64,000 bases of DNA from Gp6-AA40 sp963741135 (GCA_963741135.1 CAVUHC010000007.1:496001-560000), one strand, 5' to 3'. Counted from the stretch's first letter, positions 41,605-50,687 are shown. Made by a program: numbers and translations. The notes: generated by a model from the letters alone, not told the origin.

Positions 41605-42996
41605 ATGAAGTCCCCCAAAGTCGTGTTCGTCTGTCAGGAATGCGGCGCGCAAGCGCCGAAGTGGCTGGGACGCTGCAACGATTGCGGCGCCTGGAACTCG
41701 CTTGTCGAGGAGCGTCCTGTCGCCCCGGACGCGGTCGGCGCGGCTGCTGCGGGGCACCGGTACGCGCAGGCAGGCGCATCCGGCACCGCGAAACTGTACG
41801 CAGAAGTTGACACGACGACACGCCGTCCGGCTGTCGTCCGGCATCGGCGAGTTCGATCGCGTGCTCGGCGGCGGCATCGTGCCCGGTTCGCTCGTGCTGC
41901 TCGGCGGCGAGCCGGGCATCGGCAAGTCGACGCTGCTGCTGCAGGCGGCCGCGCACTTCGCGCGCGAGGTCGGCCCGGTTCTCTACGCATCCGGCGAAGA
42001 GTCCGAGCACCAGATCAAGAGCCGCGGCGATCGCCTTGGCGTCGGCGCCGCGCCGCTCTACCTGCTGTCCGAGACATGCATCGAGCGCATCCTCGAAGAG
42101 ATCGCGCGGCTGAAGCCGTCGCTCGTCATCATCGACTCGATCCAGACCGTCTTCTCGATCAAGTTCCAGTCGGCGCCCGGCAGCATCGGCCAGGTGCGCG
42201 AGGCGGCCACGCAGTTTCTGTTCGCCGCGAAAGGACAGAACATCCCGACGGTGCTCGTCGGCCACGTCACGAAGGACGGCAACCTCGCCGGCCCGAAGGC
42301 GCTCGAGCACGTCGTCGACACGGTGCTGTACTTCGAAGGCGAGCGCCATCATTCGCATCGCGTGATCCGCGCGATCAAGAACCGCTTCGGCGCCGTGAGC
42401 GAGCTCGGCGTGTTCGAGATGACCGGCACCGGTCTTCGTCCGGTTGCCAATCCGTCGCGTGCTGTTTCTGTCGGAACGCGCGTCGGGCACGCCAGGGTCC
42501 GCGGTGCTGTGCTGCGTCGAGGGGTCGCGGCCGATCCTCGTGGAGGTGCAGGCGCTCGTCAGCACCAGCACCTACGGCAACGCCCGGCGCATGGCAATCG
42601 GGATCGACCAGAATCGGCTGTCGCTGCTGCTGGCCGTCCTCGAAAAGCGTGCAGGCCTCAGCCTCGCCGGCGACGATGTCTACGTGAACATCGCGGGCGG
42701 GATGAGCATCGAGGAACCGGCGGCGGACCTGAGCGTCGTGGCGGCGGTCGCGTCCAGCGTCCGCAATCGCGGCTTGTCGCCATCGACGGCGGTCTTCGGG
42801 GAGGTCGGATTGAGCGGCGAAATCCGGGGGATTCCGCAGGCGCCGCTGCGGATACGCGAGGCGGTCCAGATGGGTTTTACACGCGTAGTCCTGCCCGGCC
42901 GCCAACGTCGACCGGTCCGATCCCGGTCCTGACGGCGACTGCGAGCTCGTGGGGGTCCGAACGGTGGGGGAGGCGCTCGACGAGCTGATTGCTTGA
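41605..42996 (+). CDS. radA: DNA repair protein RadA (frame breaks)
   Basis: RecA-like branch migration ATPase. Zinc finger FVCQECGAQAPKWLGRCNDCGAW, Walker A GGEPGIGKSTLLLQ, LYASGEESEHQIKSR, VIIDSIQTVF, the RadA-specific KNRFGAVSELGVFEM, and a Lon-like domain (GMSIEEPAADLSVVAAVASS, GEVGLSGEIRGI). Breaks near 41815, 42458 and 42900. About 460 residues. Followed by a PIN-TRAM protein. Confidence 0.92.
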
Positions 42997-43072
42997 TTTT
43001 CGGCCCCGGGGGCTCTAACGTTCACCCATTCATACCCGTTCGTCATCCGGTCATCGCCTCTGGGGGATCTTC

Positions 43073-44170
43073 ATGGCCTGGTTTCTTATCGCGCGTCTGT
43101 TGTTCATCGCAGCTGTCGGCTACTCCGCGTATCAGCTGCAGCCGCTAGGCGGCGAAGAGCCGATTCCGAACCTCACGTTCGGAATGGTGCTCGGCATCCT
43201 GGTCATCGCCCTCGAAATCCGGCTCAAGGACATCGCGATGACGCACATGCTCGGCAGCATGATTGGCGGCGCGATCGGCCTGGGCGCCGCGAAGACGATC
43301 GGCGCCGCCCTCTATTGGGCGGATGTGAACGACACTCGCGTCGTCTTCCTGCACAGTCTCATCCTGCTCGGCCTTCCGTACCTCGGTCTCGTCATGGGGG
43401 CGCGGAACGCCGAGTGGCTCGAACCCGAGCGCATCGTCAGCCTCTTCCGCAACACGGGCCCGCGGCGCCGCTACCGGATCCTCGACACCAGCGTCATCAT
43501 CGACGGCCGCATTGCGGACATCTGCGAAACCGGCTTCATGGACGGCACGCTCGTCATCCCGCAGTTCGTGCTGAAGGAGCTGCAGTTCGTCGCGGACTCG
43601 TCGGACTCGATGAAGCGCAACCGCGGCCGCCGCGGCCTCGACATCCTCCAGAAGATTCAGAAGATGGCGGGTGTCGACGTGATGATTTCCGACGTCGACT
43701 TCCCCGAGGTCAAGGAAGTCGACCTGAAGCTGATCGAGCTTGCCCGCACGCTCGAGGGAAAGATCGTCACCAACGATTTCAATCTGAACAAGGTCGCGCA
43801 GCTTCGCGGCGTCGACGTGCTGAACATCAACGAGCTGGCGAACTCGCTGAAGCCGGTCGTCCTCCCGGGCGAGCTGATGAAGGTCTTCATCCTCAAGGAA
43901 GGCAAGGAATACAACCAGGGCGTCGCGTACCTCGACGACGGCACGATGGTGGTGGTGGACAACGCGCGGAAGATGATCGGCAAGACGATCGACGTCGTCG
44001 TCACCAGCGTGCTGCAGACGACGGCGGGCAAGATGATCTTCGGGCGGTTCATCGATTCGGCGACAGCGGCGCAGGCGTCGCCGGTGGGGAGCCCCACGCC
44101 CGACAGCGACGCGGTGCGCCGCGTACGTCCGCAACAGATGCCACCGTCTGCTGCGGCCGCTGGAAAATGA
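43073..44170 (+). CDS. Membrane-anchored PIN-TRAM nuclease-like protein (YacL type)
   Basis: 365 residues, intact. Four hydrophobic segments in the first 115 residues, then a PIN domain starting YRILDTSVIIDGRIADICETGF, with acidic residues at DTS, E (LKEL) and TNDFNLNK, and a C-terminal TRAM domain (KEGKEYNQGVAYLDDGTMVVVDNARKMIG). A Pro/Ala-rich tail follows. Family members are called YacL; the RNA target is unknown. Its position after radA is common in Gram-positives. Confidence 0.9.
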   Translation: MAWFLIARLLFIAAVGYSAYQLQPLGGEEPIPNLTFGMVLGILVIALEIRLKDIAMTHMLGSMIGGAIGLGAAKTIGAALYWADVNDTRVVFLHSLILLGLPYLGLVMGARNAEWLEPERIVSLFRNTGPRRRYRILDTSVIIDGRIADICETGFMDGTLVIPQFVLKELQFVADSSDSMKRNRGRRGLDILQKIQKMAGVDVMISDVDFPEVKEVDLKLIELARTLEGKIVTNDFNLNKVAQLRGVDVLNINELANSLKPVVLPGELMKVFILKEGKEYNQGVAYLDDGTMVVVDNARKMIGKTIDVVVTSVLQTTAGKMIFGRFIDSATAAQASPVGSPTPDSDAVRRVRPQQMPPSAAAAGK

Positions 44171-44185
44171 CGACGGCCGCGCCGT

Positions 44186-44280
44186 AATGCAAAATGCAAG
44201 ATGCAAAATGCAAACACTGCGCACGCCGACACCAGCGTCTAGACTGTGTTTGCATTTTGCATTTTGAATTTTGAATTACA
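44186..44280. repeat. Inverted tandem-word element, ATGCAAA family
   Basis: Left arm AATGCAAGATGCAAAATGC, right arm TTTGCATTTTGCATTTTGAA, about 30 nt apart. Its right end overlaps the TTG start used by the acyltransferase gene. Confidence 0.85.
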
Positions 44281-45125
44281 GAGTTCCTCCATTCCACTGG
44301 TGGCGGACGGTGTTCTTCCTGATTCCAGCCATCACCCTGTACACGATCGTGCTCGGCACGTTCTCGATCGGGTCGAGCGTGTTCGAGAAGAGCGGGCGGT
44401 TCGCGCACTGGTGCGCCCGCATGTGGTCGCGCCTGATCCTGGCGACAACCGGGGTGCACGTGGATGTCGTGGGGCTCGAGCGTCTCGAGCCTGACCGGGC
44501 GTATGTCTTCGTGTCGAATCACCAGAGCATTTACGACATTCCGATCCTGTTCTGGGCCCTGCCGTACCAGATTCGCATCATTGCGAAGGAATCGCTCGGG
44601 CGCTTCCCGTTTCTCGGCTGGCATCTTCGCCGCACGGGCCACATGCTCGTCGATCGCCGCCATCCCGATCGCTCCGCGATTTTCGGCCGCGCATCGCGTC
44701 TGATGAAGGACGGTCTCTCGCTCATCGTCTTTCCGGAAGGGACGCGTAGCCGCGACGGGCGCGTCGCGAAGTTCAAGGGAGGGAGCTTCTACCTTGCGCT
44801 CGAGGCCGGTCTGCCGGTCGTGCCGCTATCGGTGGTTGGTAGCCGGCGCGTCATGTTGAAGGGACGCCTCGCGACCTATCCTGGACGCGTCACGCTCGTG
44901 GTGCACGAGCCGATCGACACGAGCGACGTGGCCGGCGGCGATCCGCGTGCCGCGAGGGCTTTTGCCGCGCGCGTGCGTGACGTGATTGCGCCCGACGCGG
45001 AATCGGACCTCGCGCCACGCGCGGGGCAAGGCTTGTCAGGAGGGTCTCGCGAACCGGGCCCGTCGGGCTCAGGGTTGTCCCGAGCATCGTCGAGTGACAA
45101 ACGGTTTGCGCCGCGAACGTCATGA
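44271..45125 (+). CDS. plsC: 1-acyl-sn-glycerol-3-phosphate acyltransferase
   Basis: Makes phosphatidic acid. Membrane anchor TVFFLIPAITLYTIVLGTF, catalytic SNHQSIYDIPIL (NHxxxxD), ESLGRFPFLGWHLRRTGHMLVDR, FPEGTRSRDGRVAKFKGG and a VPLSVVGSRR motif. 284 residues. The start is TTG 44271 at the edge of a repeat; GTG 44302 is an alternative. The last 35 residues are translated from a repeat and are Ser/Gly/Pro-rich. The stop overlaps the next gene. Confidence 0.9.
   Translation: MNYRVPPFHWWRTVFFLIPAITLYTIVLGTFSIGSSVFEKSGRFAHWCARMWSRLILATTGVHVDVVGLERLEPDRAYVFVSNHQSIYDIPILFWALPYQIRIIAKESLGRFPFLGWHLRRTGHMLVDRRHPDRSAIFGRASRLMKDGLSLIVFPEGTRSRDGRVAKFKGGSFYLALEAGLPVVPLSVVGSRRVMLKGRLATYPGRVTLVVHEPIDTSDVAGGDPRAARAFAARVRDVIAPDAESDLAPRAGQGLSGGSREPGPSGSGLSRASSSDKRFAPRTS
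45025..45105. repeat. GGCTCAGGGTTGTCCCGAGC...GTCGAG repeat in the plsC 3' end
   Basis: Contains GGGCTCAGGGTTGTCCCGAG then CATCGTCGAGTGAC, matching the repeat near 29767-29813 in reverse. It encodes the poorly conserved tail of the acyltransferase. Confidence 0.5.
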
Positions 45126-45757
45126 CGTTCACGATCGCGTCCGATCTCGCGGCAATCGTCCGTCCTGGGGTGCTGTGGCTCGAGGACGCGACCGTCGTCG
45201 AGCGCGATCATGGGATGGACGCGCCGCTGGCCGCCGCCGAAGCGGCGGTCCGTATCAATCCACCGGCTGAAACAACCTCGGTGAGGACGATGTACAAGCG
45301 CGTCGGGCTCGATCCGACCAAGACGCGACCATCGTCGGAAGCGCTGTTGCGCCGCGTACGGAAGGGCGACCCGCTGCCGCGCATCAACTCGATGGTCGAC
45401 GTATGTAACTGGTGCTCGTTCGAGTTCCAGCTTCCGTACGGCCTCTACGACGCGGCGCATATCGAGGGCGACGTGACGTTGCGCATCGGCGTCGAAGGGG
45501 AATCCTATCCAGGCATCCGCAAGGACGTTGTGCACGTCGGCGGAAGAATCACGCTCGCGGACGCGGCAGGACCGTTTGGCAATCCGACGTCCGATTCCGC
45601 ACGGACGATGGTGACGACGGCGACCACGCGTGCGCTGGTGGTGATCTTCGCGCCGCGCGACCTCGAGACGAAACGCCTGAAACAGGTGCTCGACGTCACC
45701 TCTCAGCGAATGCAGCAGTTCACCGGTTGTCGAGAAGCGGCGCGTCTGCTCTCGTAG
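45122..45757 (+). CDS. B3/B4 (PheT-like) domain protein
   Basis: 211 residues, intact. Contains SVRTMYKRVGLDPTKTRPSSEALLRRV and RINSMVDVCNWCSFEFQLPYGLYDAAHIEGDV, the B3/B4 tRNA-editing-like fold found alone in many bacteria and thought to act on misacylated tRNA. ATG overlaps the plsC stop (ATGA), so the two are co-translated. No anticodon or catalytic synthetase domain. Confidence 0.85.
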   Translation: MTFTIASDLAAIVRPGVLWLEDATVVERDHGMDAPLAAAEAAVRINPPAETTSVRTMYKRVGLDPTKTRPSSEALLRRVRKGDPLPRINSMVDVCNWCSFEFQLPYGLYDAAHIEGDVTLRIGVEGESYPGIRKDVVHVGGRITLADAAGPFGNPTSDSARTMVTTATTRALVVIFAPRDLETKRLKQVLDVTSQRMQQFTGCREAARLLS

Positions 45758-45815
45758 CACCTCAGCCGCTGCGGAGGCACCCGGTCGGCAGCAATTCTGC
45801 AGGGTTGAGCCGCGT

Positions 45816-46844
45816 ATGACACCAGGAAAGTGCTCAAGGAGCTTGCCGCGTTGCGCGACGCTTGCAACCGTGCTCGCGATGAGTGCCTTCACGGCCGTCT
45901 CGTGTGTGAGTGCGGTACCACGGTTCGTCACCGCGGTACCACAGTTAGTCACCGAGAACCCCTCAGCCGTCGATATCGCGCAGCTATGGCAAGAGCCTCT
46001 TGATCTCGCGTCGCGCGATCTTTTTTACGGCCCTGGCGGCAAGGCACTCGCTCCCGATGCGGCGACGCCGTTTACCTTTGTCAGCGAGGATAGCGGCGGA
46101 TACAGTCCCGGGTACGACGTACGGGACCCCGATGGCAGACTCTGGGATGTCAAGCTCGGTCCTGAAGCGCAGACAGAAGTCGTGGTTTCACGCGTCCTGT
46201 GGGCCGTGGGTTATCACCAGCTTCCGACCTATTACCTGCCGAGCTGGACGATGGCGGGAACGCGGTCAGGCCCGCAGCAGGGCGGACGATTTCGTCCTGA
46301 TTTGGCCGACTACAAGGCTGTCGACACCTGGTCGTGGTACGAGAATGAGTTCATGGCGGCGCAGCCTTTCAAAGGCTTGATAGTCGCCAATGTGCTTCTG
46401 AACAACTGGGACTGGAAGACATCCAATAACAGGGTCTATCACGTCGAGGCGCCCGATCGCCCCGGTACGCGACGTCTGTACGTCGTCCGCGACCTCGGCG
46501 CTTCCCTTGGCCGCACCTCGCTTTCCCCGCTGCTCCGTCCTTTCCGGATCGAGGCTGTGAAGCAGGGCAGTCGAAACGACATCGACGGATTCGAATCTCA
46601 AGGGTTCATCGAGAAGGTCGCTGGCGACCGCGTGAGTTTTCATTACCGCGGCATTCACGGCCCGCTGTTGAACACCGTGTCGCCGCAGGACGTCGTGTGG
46701 ACCTGCACACTGATGTCGCGGCTCTCTGATGCCCAGTGGAACGACGCATTTCGAGCCGCCGGCTATTCATCCGAACATAGCCGCCGTTACGTCGCGAAGA
46801 TCAAGAGCAAGATTGCCGAAGGTCTCAGCCTGGCCCGTTCCTGA
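45816..46844 (+). CDS. Putative lipoprotein with a protein-kinase-like fold
   Basis: 342 residues, intact, not a known gene. N-terminus is a signal peptide ending AVSC (Cys30), a possible lipobox. WDVKLG (Lys113) followed by TEVVVSRVLWAVGY, then LLNNWDWKTSNN (Asp199, Lys201, Asn204/205) and YVVRDLGASLG (Asp226, Leu227, Gly228) have the order and spacing of the lysine, catalytic Asp-x-Lys-x-x-Asn and DFG-like metal site of HipA/PI3K-type kinases. This is inference from motifs. The first 55 residues contain GCGGTACCAC...GTCACCG repeated. Stands alone between the B3/B4 gene and ispDF. Confidence 0.55.
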   Translation: MTPGKCSRSLPRCATLATVLAMSAFTAVSCVSAVPRFVTAVPQLVTENPSAVDIAQLWQEPLDLASRDLFYGPGGKALAPDAATPFTFVSEDSGGYSPGYDVRDPDGRLWDVKLGPEAQTEVVVSRVLWAVGYHQLPTYYLPSWTMAGTRSGPQQGGRFRPDLADYKAVDTWSWYENEFMAAQPFKGLIVANVLLNNWDWKTSNNRVYHVEAPDRPGTRRLYVVRDLGASLGRTSLSPLLRPFRIEAVKQGSRNDIDGFESQGFIEKVAGDRVSFHYRGIHGPLLNTVSPQDVVWTCTLMSRLSDAQWNDAFRAAGYSSEHSRRYVAKIKSKIAEGLSLARS

Positions 46845-46931
46845 GGATCCAGCAGCGTCGCGGGTTATAGCCATTCACGTTATCGAACGGGCGCGCGCTG
46901 TTGATGCCATGTACACTAACGTTCTGCTCCC

Positions 46932-48092
46932 ATGCATGTTTCAGCGATCATCGCGGCCGGCGGCCGTGGCGCCCGCTTCGGCGGCTCGCAGCCGAAGCAG
47001 CTGCTGATGCTTGGCGGCGTTCCAATTCTCAAGCGCACGGTTGATGCCTTCCTGCGTGGCTATCCGTTCATCGAAGTGATCGTTGCGGTTCCTGCGGAAC
47101 TCGCCGCCAATCCACCTGACTATCTCGACGACGTGATCGTCGTCGAAGGTGGCGCGCGCAGGCAGGATTCGGTGGCGAACGCGTTCCGCGCGGCGGCTCC
47201 AAGTGCCCAAGTCGTCGTGATTCACGATGCAGCACGTCCGCTGGTCACCGCGTCGTTGATCGAGCGTACCGTCGATGCCGCTTTCGAGCATGGGGCGGCG
47301 ATTGCGGCGCTTCAGGCGACCGACACCGTCAAGCGAGGCGATGCATCGCGCGTGATTCGCGGAACGCTGCCGCGTGACGAGATTTTTCTGGCGCAGACAC
47401 CACAGGCATTTCGCGCTGGCGTGCTGCGCGATGCGCTGGCCCTCGCGGCGTCTGCCTCCGACGCGACCGATGAAGCGATGCTCGCGGAGCAGGCAGGGCA
47501 TCATGTCCGCCTCGTGGACGGCGATCCTCGCAATCTCAAGATCACGACACCGGAGGATCTCGAGATGGCGGAGCGGCTCATCGGTGGGCACGGCAGTGCT
47601 CCGGCCATGCGGATCGGCAACGGGTACGACCTTCATCGGCTGGTGGCGGGGCGCCCGCTGATTCTTGGAGGCATCACCATCCCGTTCGACAAGGGCCTGC
47701 AGGGACATTCTGATGCCGACGCCGTCTGCCACGCGATCACCGATGCGCTCCTTGGCGCTGCTTCCGCCGGCGACATCGGCCGACATTTCCCGGATACCGA
47801 CCCGGCGTGGAAAGACGCAAACAGCATCGTGCTGCTGCAGCAGGCCGCGCAGATTGTCAGCCGTGCCGGCTACGCGATTGCGAACCTTGACGTCGTCGTG
47901 ATCGCGCAGCAGCCCAGGCTGGTGCCGCACATCGACGCGATTCGCCACAGCGTGGCGCGCGCGCTCGGTATCGACGTGCAGCAGGTGAGCGTCAAAGGAA
48001 AGACAAACGAAGGTGTTGATTCGATGGGGGCCGGCGAGTCGATCGCCGTGCATGCCGTGGCCCTCCTTCAAGGGGTCGGGAGTCATTCTTAG
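46932..48092 (+). CDS. ispDF: Bifunctional IspD/IspF
   Basis: 386 residues, intact. N-terminal MEP cytidylyltransferase: VSAIIAAGGRGARFGGSQPKQLL, VVIHDAARPLV, TDTVKRGD, LAQTPQAFR. C-terminal 2C-methyl-erythritol 2,4-cyclodiphosphate synthase from about residue 226: RIGNGYDLHRLVAGRPLILGGI, GHSDADAVCHAITDALLGAASAGDIGRHFPD and KGKTNEGVDSMGAGESIA. Carries out two non-adjacent MEP steps; ispE between them is at 32 kb. Followed 14 nt later by gltX. Confidence 0.95.
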   Translation: MHVSAIIAAGGRGARFGGSQPKQLLMLGGVPILKRTVDAFLRGYPFIEVIVAVPAELAANPPDYLDDVIVVEGGARRQDSVANAFRAAAPSAQVVVIHDAARPLVTASLIERTVDAAFEHGAAIAALQATDTVKRGDASRVIRGTLPRDEIFLAQTPQAFRAGVLRDALALAASASDATDEAMLAEQAGHHVRLVDGDPRNLKITTPEDLEMAERLIGGHGSAPAMRIGNGYDLHRLVAGRPLILGGITIPFDKGLQGHSDADAVCHAITDALLGAASAGDIGRHFPDTDPAWKDANSIVLLQQAAQIVSRAGYAIANLDVVVIAQQPRLVPHIDAIRHSVARALGIDVQQVSVKGKTNEGVDSMGAGESIAVHAVALLQGVGSHS

Positions 48093-48106
48093 AGGCCCCC
48101 GTTTAC

Positions 48107-49663
48107 ATGCGTCTCAGATTCGCGCCCAGTCCCACCGGCCAGCTTCACGTCGGCAATGCTCGCACCGCGCTCTTCAATTGGCTGATGGCGCGCGGCGCCG
48201 GTGGCACGTTCATCCTCCGCATCGAGGACACCGACTTCGCGCGATCGACGAGAGAGGCCGAAGGGACCGCGATCGAGGATCTCCGCTGGCTCGGCCTCAA
48301 CTGGGACGAGGGCGCCGACGCCGGCGGCGAGCGCGGTCCGTATCGACAGTCCGAGCGCCTGCACATCTACCGCGCGCACGCGGTGGAGCTGATGTCAGGC
48401 GGCCAGGCCTATTACTGCTTCTGTGCCGAAGAGCAGCTCGAGATGGACCGGTACCAGGCGTTGCGCGCCGGCCAGCCGCCGAAATACGTGGGCCGCTGCC
48501 GCAACATTCCGCGTGACGAGGCGCGGCGGCGCGTGGAGAGCGGTGAAGCCGCGGTGATTCGCTTCCGCGTGCCGGAGGGCGACCGCGAGATCGCGTTCAC
48601 CGATCTCGTTCGGGGGCGGGTTTCGTTCAGCAGCGAGGTGATCGGCGATTTCGTGCTCCTCCGTTCCGGGGGCGTTCCCGCGTACAACTTCGCCGTGGTC
48701 GTGGACGATGCGTTGATGGAGATTACCCACGTGATTCGCGGCGAGGATCACATCTCGAACACACCCCGGCAGCTGCTGCTCTATGAGGCGTTCGGCTGGA
48801 CGCCGCCGCTCTTCGGGCACGTGTCGATGGTGCTGGGCCCCGATCATTCGAAGCTGTCCAAGCGTCACGGCGCGACGTCGGTCTCCGAGTTCCGGGAGCA
48901 TGGCTATCTGCCGGAGGCGCTCGCCAACTATCTCGCGCTCCTTGGCTGGTCGCCAGGTGAGGGCGAGGAGCTGCTGCCGCTCGACGAGCTGGCAAGACGA
49001 TTCCGGATCGAGGACGTCGGCAAGAGCGCGAGCGTGTTCGATCCGGAGAAGCTCGCCTGGGCGAATCGGCATTATCTGAAGGCGGCGACGGGGGACCGCC
49101 TGGCACACCTTGCGCTACCGTTCCTGGCGCAGGCTGGTTGGGTATCGATGCCGACGATGCCGGCGCTGGAGTTCCTGGCTGGTGCCGTGGCGGTGGCCGC
49201 GGCGTCCGTCGATCGCCTCGACCAGGTTCCGGCGCGGCTGCGGTTCCTCTTCGACTATTCCGCGACGCGCGCGCTCGAAGATCCGGCCGTGCGGGCCGAA
49301 GCCGAGGCTGCGCGCAGTGTGATTGCCGCCCTTGCCGAGGAGCTCGCCTCCTTCGGGCCGCTGACCGATCGCGACGCATTTCGCGCGGCGGCCCAGCGAG
49401 TGCGCGAGCGCACCGGCGCCAAGGGCAAGGCGCTGTTTCATCCGATCCGGCTGGCCGTGACCGGCGAGCCCGAGGGGGTCGAACTCGATCTCGCGGTGCC
49501 TTTGATCGAGCGTGGGGCCTCGCTGACGCGTCCAGGCGGACCTGAAGGTCCGCTTCTACATGAATCTGAAATCGACGCATCCGGCATCCGGCGTATCGCG
49601 ACTGTCGCCGAACGCTCCGCCGCGTTTCTGCACGAGCTTGAACGTGCGGGCTCGAACCCGTGA
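48107..49663 (+). CDS. gltX: Glutamyl-tRNA synthetase
   Basis: 518 residues, intact. Class I synthetase: RFAPSPTGQLHVGNARTAL (HIGH), FILRIEDTDFARS, LKLSKRHGATSVSEF-type KMSKS-like SKLSKRHG, and the anticodon-binding helical domain. The tail after SLTRPGG is read from a GCGGACC palindrome. ATG 48107; the stop overlaps rlmB by 4 nt. Confidence 0.95.
   Translation: MRLRFAPSPTGQLHVGNARTALFNWLMARGAGGTFILRIEDTDFARSTREAEGTAIEDLRWLGLNWDEGADAGGERGPYRQSERLHIYRAHAVELMSGGQAYYCFCAEEQLEMDRYQALRAGQPPKYVGRCRNIPRDEARRRVESGEAAVIRFRVPEGDREIAFTDLVRGRVSFSSEVIGDFVLLRSGGVPAYNFAVVVDDALMEITHVIRGEDHISNTPRQLLLYEAFGWTPPLFGHVSMVLGPDHSKLSKRHGATSVSEFREHGYLPEALANYLALLGWSPGEGEELLPLDELARRFRIEDVGKSASVFDPEKLAWANRHYLKAATGDRLAHLALPFLAQAGWVSMPTMPALEFLAGAVAVAAASVDRLDQVPARLRFLFDYSATRALEDPAVRAEAEAARSVIAALAEELASFGPLTDRDAFRAAAQRVRERTGAKGKALFHPIRLAVTGEPEGVELDLAVPLIERGASLTRPGGPEGPLLHESEIDASGIRRIATVAERSAAFLHELERAGSNP
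49535..49553. repeat. GCGGACCTGAAGGTCCGC palindrome inside gltX
   Basis: One copy of the GCGGACCT/AGGTCCGC palindrome, with a 2-nt centre, in the last 45 codons of gltX; read in frame as GGPEGPL. Confidence 0.8.
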
Positions 49664-50466
49664 TCATTTACGGGATCAACCCGATCCTCGAAGCGCTGCG
49701 CGCGGGACGCGTGAAGGAGATTCGCGTCGGCGAGCGAGGCAACGAGAGGTTCCGGCAGCTGCTCGCGCTCGCAGCGGAGCGGGGCGTCCGCGTGAGGCGC
49801 GTGCCGGCCGACACCCTCGAGCGCGAGTCGCGTCGCGGCGTTCACCAGGGCGTCGTTGCGGACATCGAGGAAGGCGCGAACTACAGCGTCGACGAGCTCG
49901 TGCGCGGCGCCTCGGTCCCGCCGCTGCTCGTCGTCCTCGACGGCATCGAGGATCCGCACAATCTCGGGGCAATTCTGAGGACCGCCGACGCGGCGGGCGT
50001 CGATGGCGTCGTGGTGCAGAACCGGCGATCGGCGGCCCGGGATGGCGCGGCGGCCAAGGCGTCCGCCGGGGCCGTTGCGCACGTGAAGATCGCGGAGGTC
50101 GTCAACATCGCCCGCGCGGTCGAGGAGCTGAAGGATGCCGGCGTCTGGACGGTCGGACTCGCGGGCGAGGCGCCGACTGCCTATGACGCCATCGACTTCA
50201 CGCTGCCGACCGCGGTGGTTTTGGGGTCGGAAGGGCCAGGATTGAGGCGTCTGGTTCGTGAACGCTGCGACCATCTGGCGTCGATTCCGATGCACGGCCA
50301 CGTGGGGAGCCTGAACGTGTCGGTTGCGGCAGGAATCGTGTTGTTCGAGGCGGTTCGCCAGCGGTCCAGGAAACCGGCAGAATGCTTGAAACAGGACTTG
50401 ACGGGGTCTGGTGTTGATTGGTGGCACGGTAAGTGCTATAATTCGCTCTTTGTCTGGCTGGCGTAG
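49660..50466 (+). CDS. rlmB: SpoU/TrmH-family 23S rRNA 2'-O-methyltransferase
   Basis: 268 residues, intact. YGINPILEALRAGRVKEIRVGER and GVHQGVVADI form the N-terminal substrate domain; LVVLDGIEDPHNLGAILRTADAAGVDGVVV, AVVLGSEGPGLRRLVRERCDHLASIPM and GSLNVSVAAGIVLFEAVRQR are the three SpoU motifs of the knotted SAM fold. The C-terminal 25 residues are atypical and cover the tRNA promoter, and the TAG stop lies inside the tRNA-Thr gene. Confidence 0.92.
   Translation: MIIYGINPILEALRAGRVKEIRVGERGNERFRQLLALAAERGVRVRRVPADTLERESRRGVHQGVVADIEEGANYSVDELVRGASVPPLLVVLDGIEDPHNLGAILRTADAAGVDGVVVQNRRSAARDGAAAKASAGAVAHVKIAEVVNIARAVEELKDAGVWTVGLAGEAPTAYDAIDFTLPTAVVLGSEGPGLRRLVRERCDHLASIPMHGHVGSLNVSVAAGIVLFEAVRQRSRKPAECLKQDLTGSGVDWWHGKCYNSLFVWLA
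50414..50442 (+). promoter_or_regulatory. Promoter of the tRNA-tuf operon
   Basis: TTGATT at 50414-50419, 17 nt, TATAAT at 50437-50442, 14 nt before the first tRNA base. A near-consensus promoter embedded in the 3' end of rlmB. Confidence 0.7.
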
Positions 50467-50533
50467 CTCAGTCCGGTAGAGCAGCTGATTTGTAATCAGC
50501 CGGTCGGGGGTTCAAATCCCTCCGCCAGCTCCA
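50457..50533 (+). tRNA. tRNA-Thr (TGT)
   Basis: GCTGGCG pairs with CGCCAGC; anticodon loop TTTGTAA gives TGT; GGTTCAAATCC T-arm; encoded CCA. Its first bases hold the rlmB stop codon. Confidence 0.95.
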
Positions 50534-50687
50534 TCGAAGTGAGCCTCGCCGCCACGTCCCCTGAATCAGCTCGAAGAGGGTCTTCAGGAACGCCGACGCA
50601 CGAACTCCAAAACACAGACGACAGCGAGGCCGAGACAACCCGAGGCAAGGCGCCCGCGAGACCCGGTCTTTGAGCAAACGTGATATC

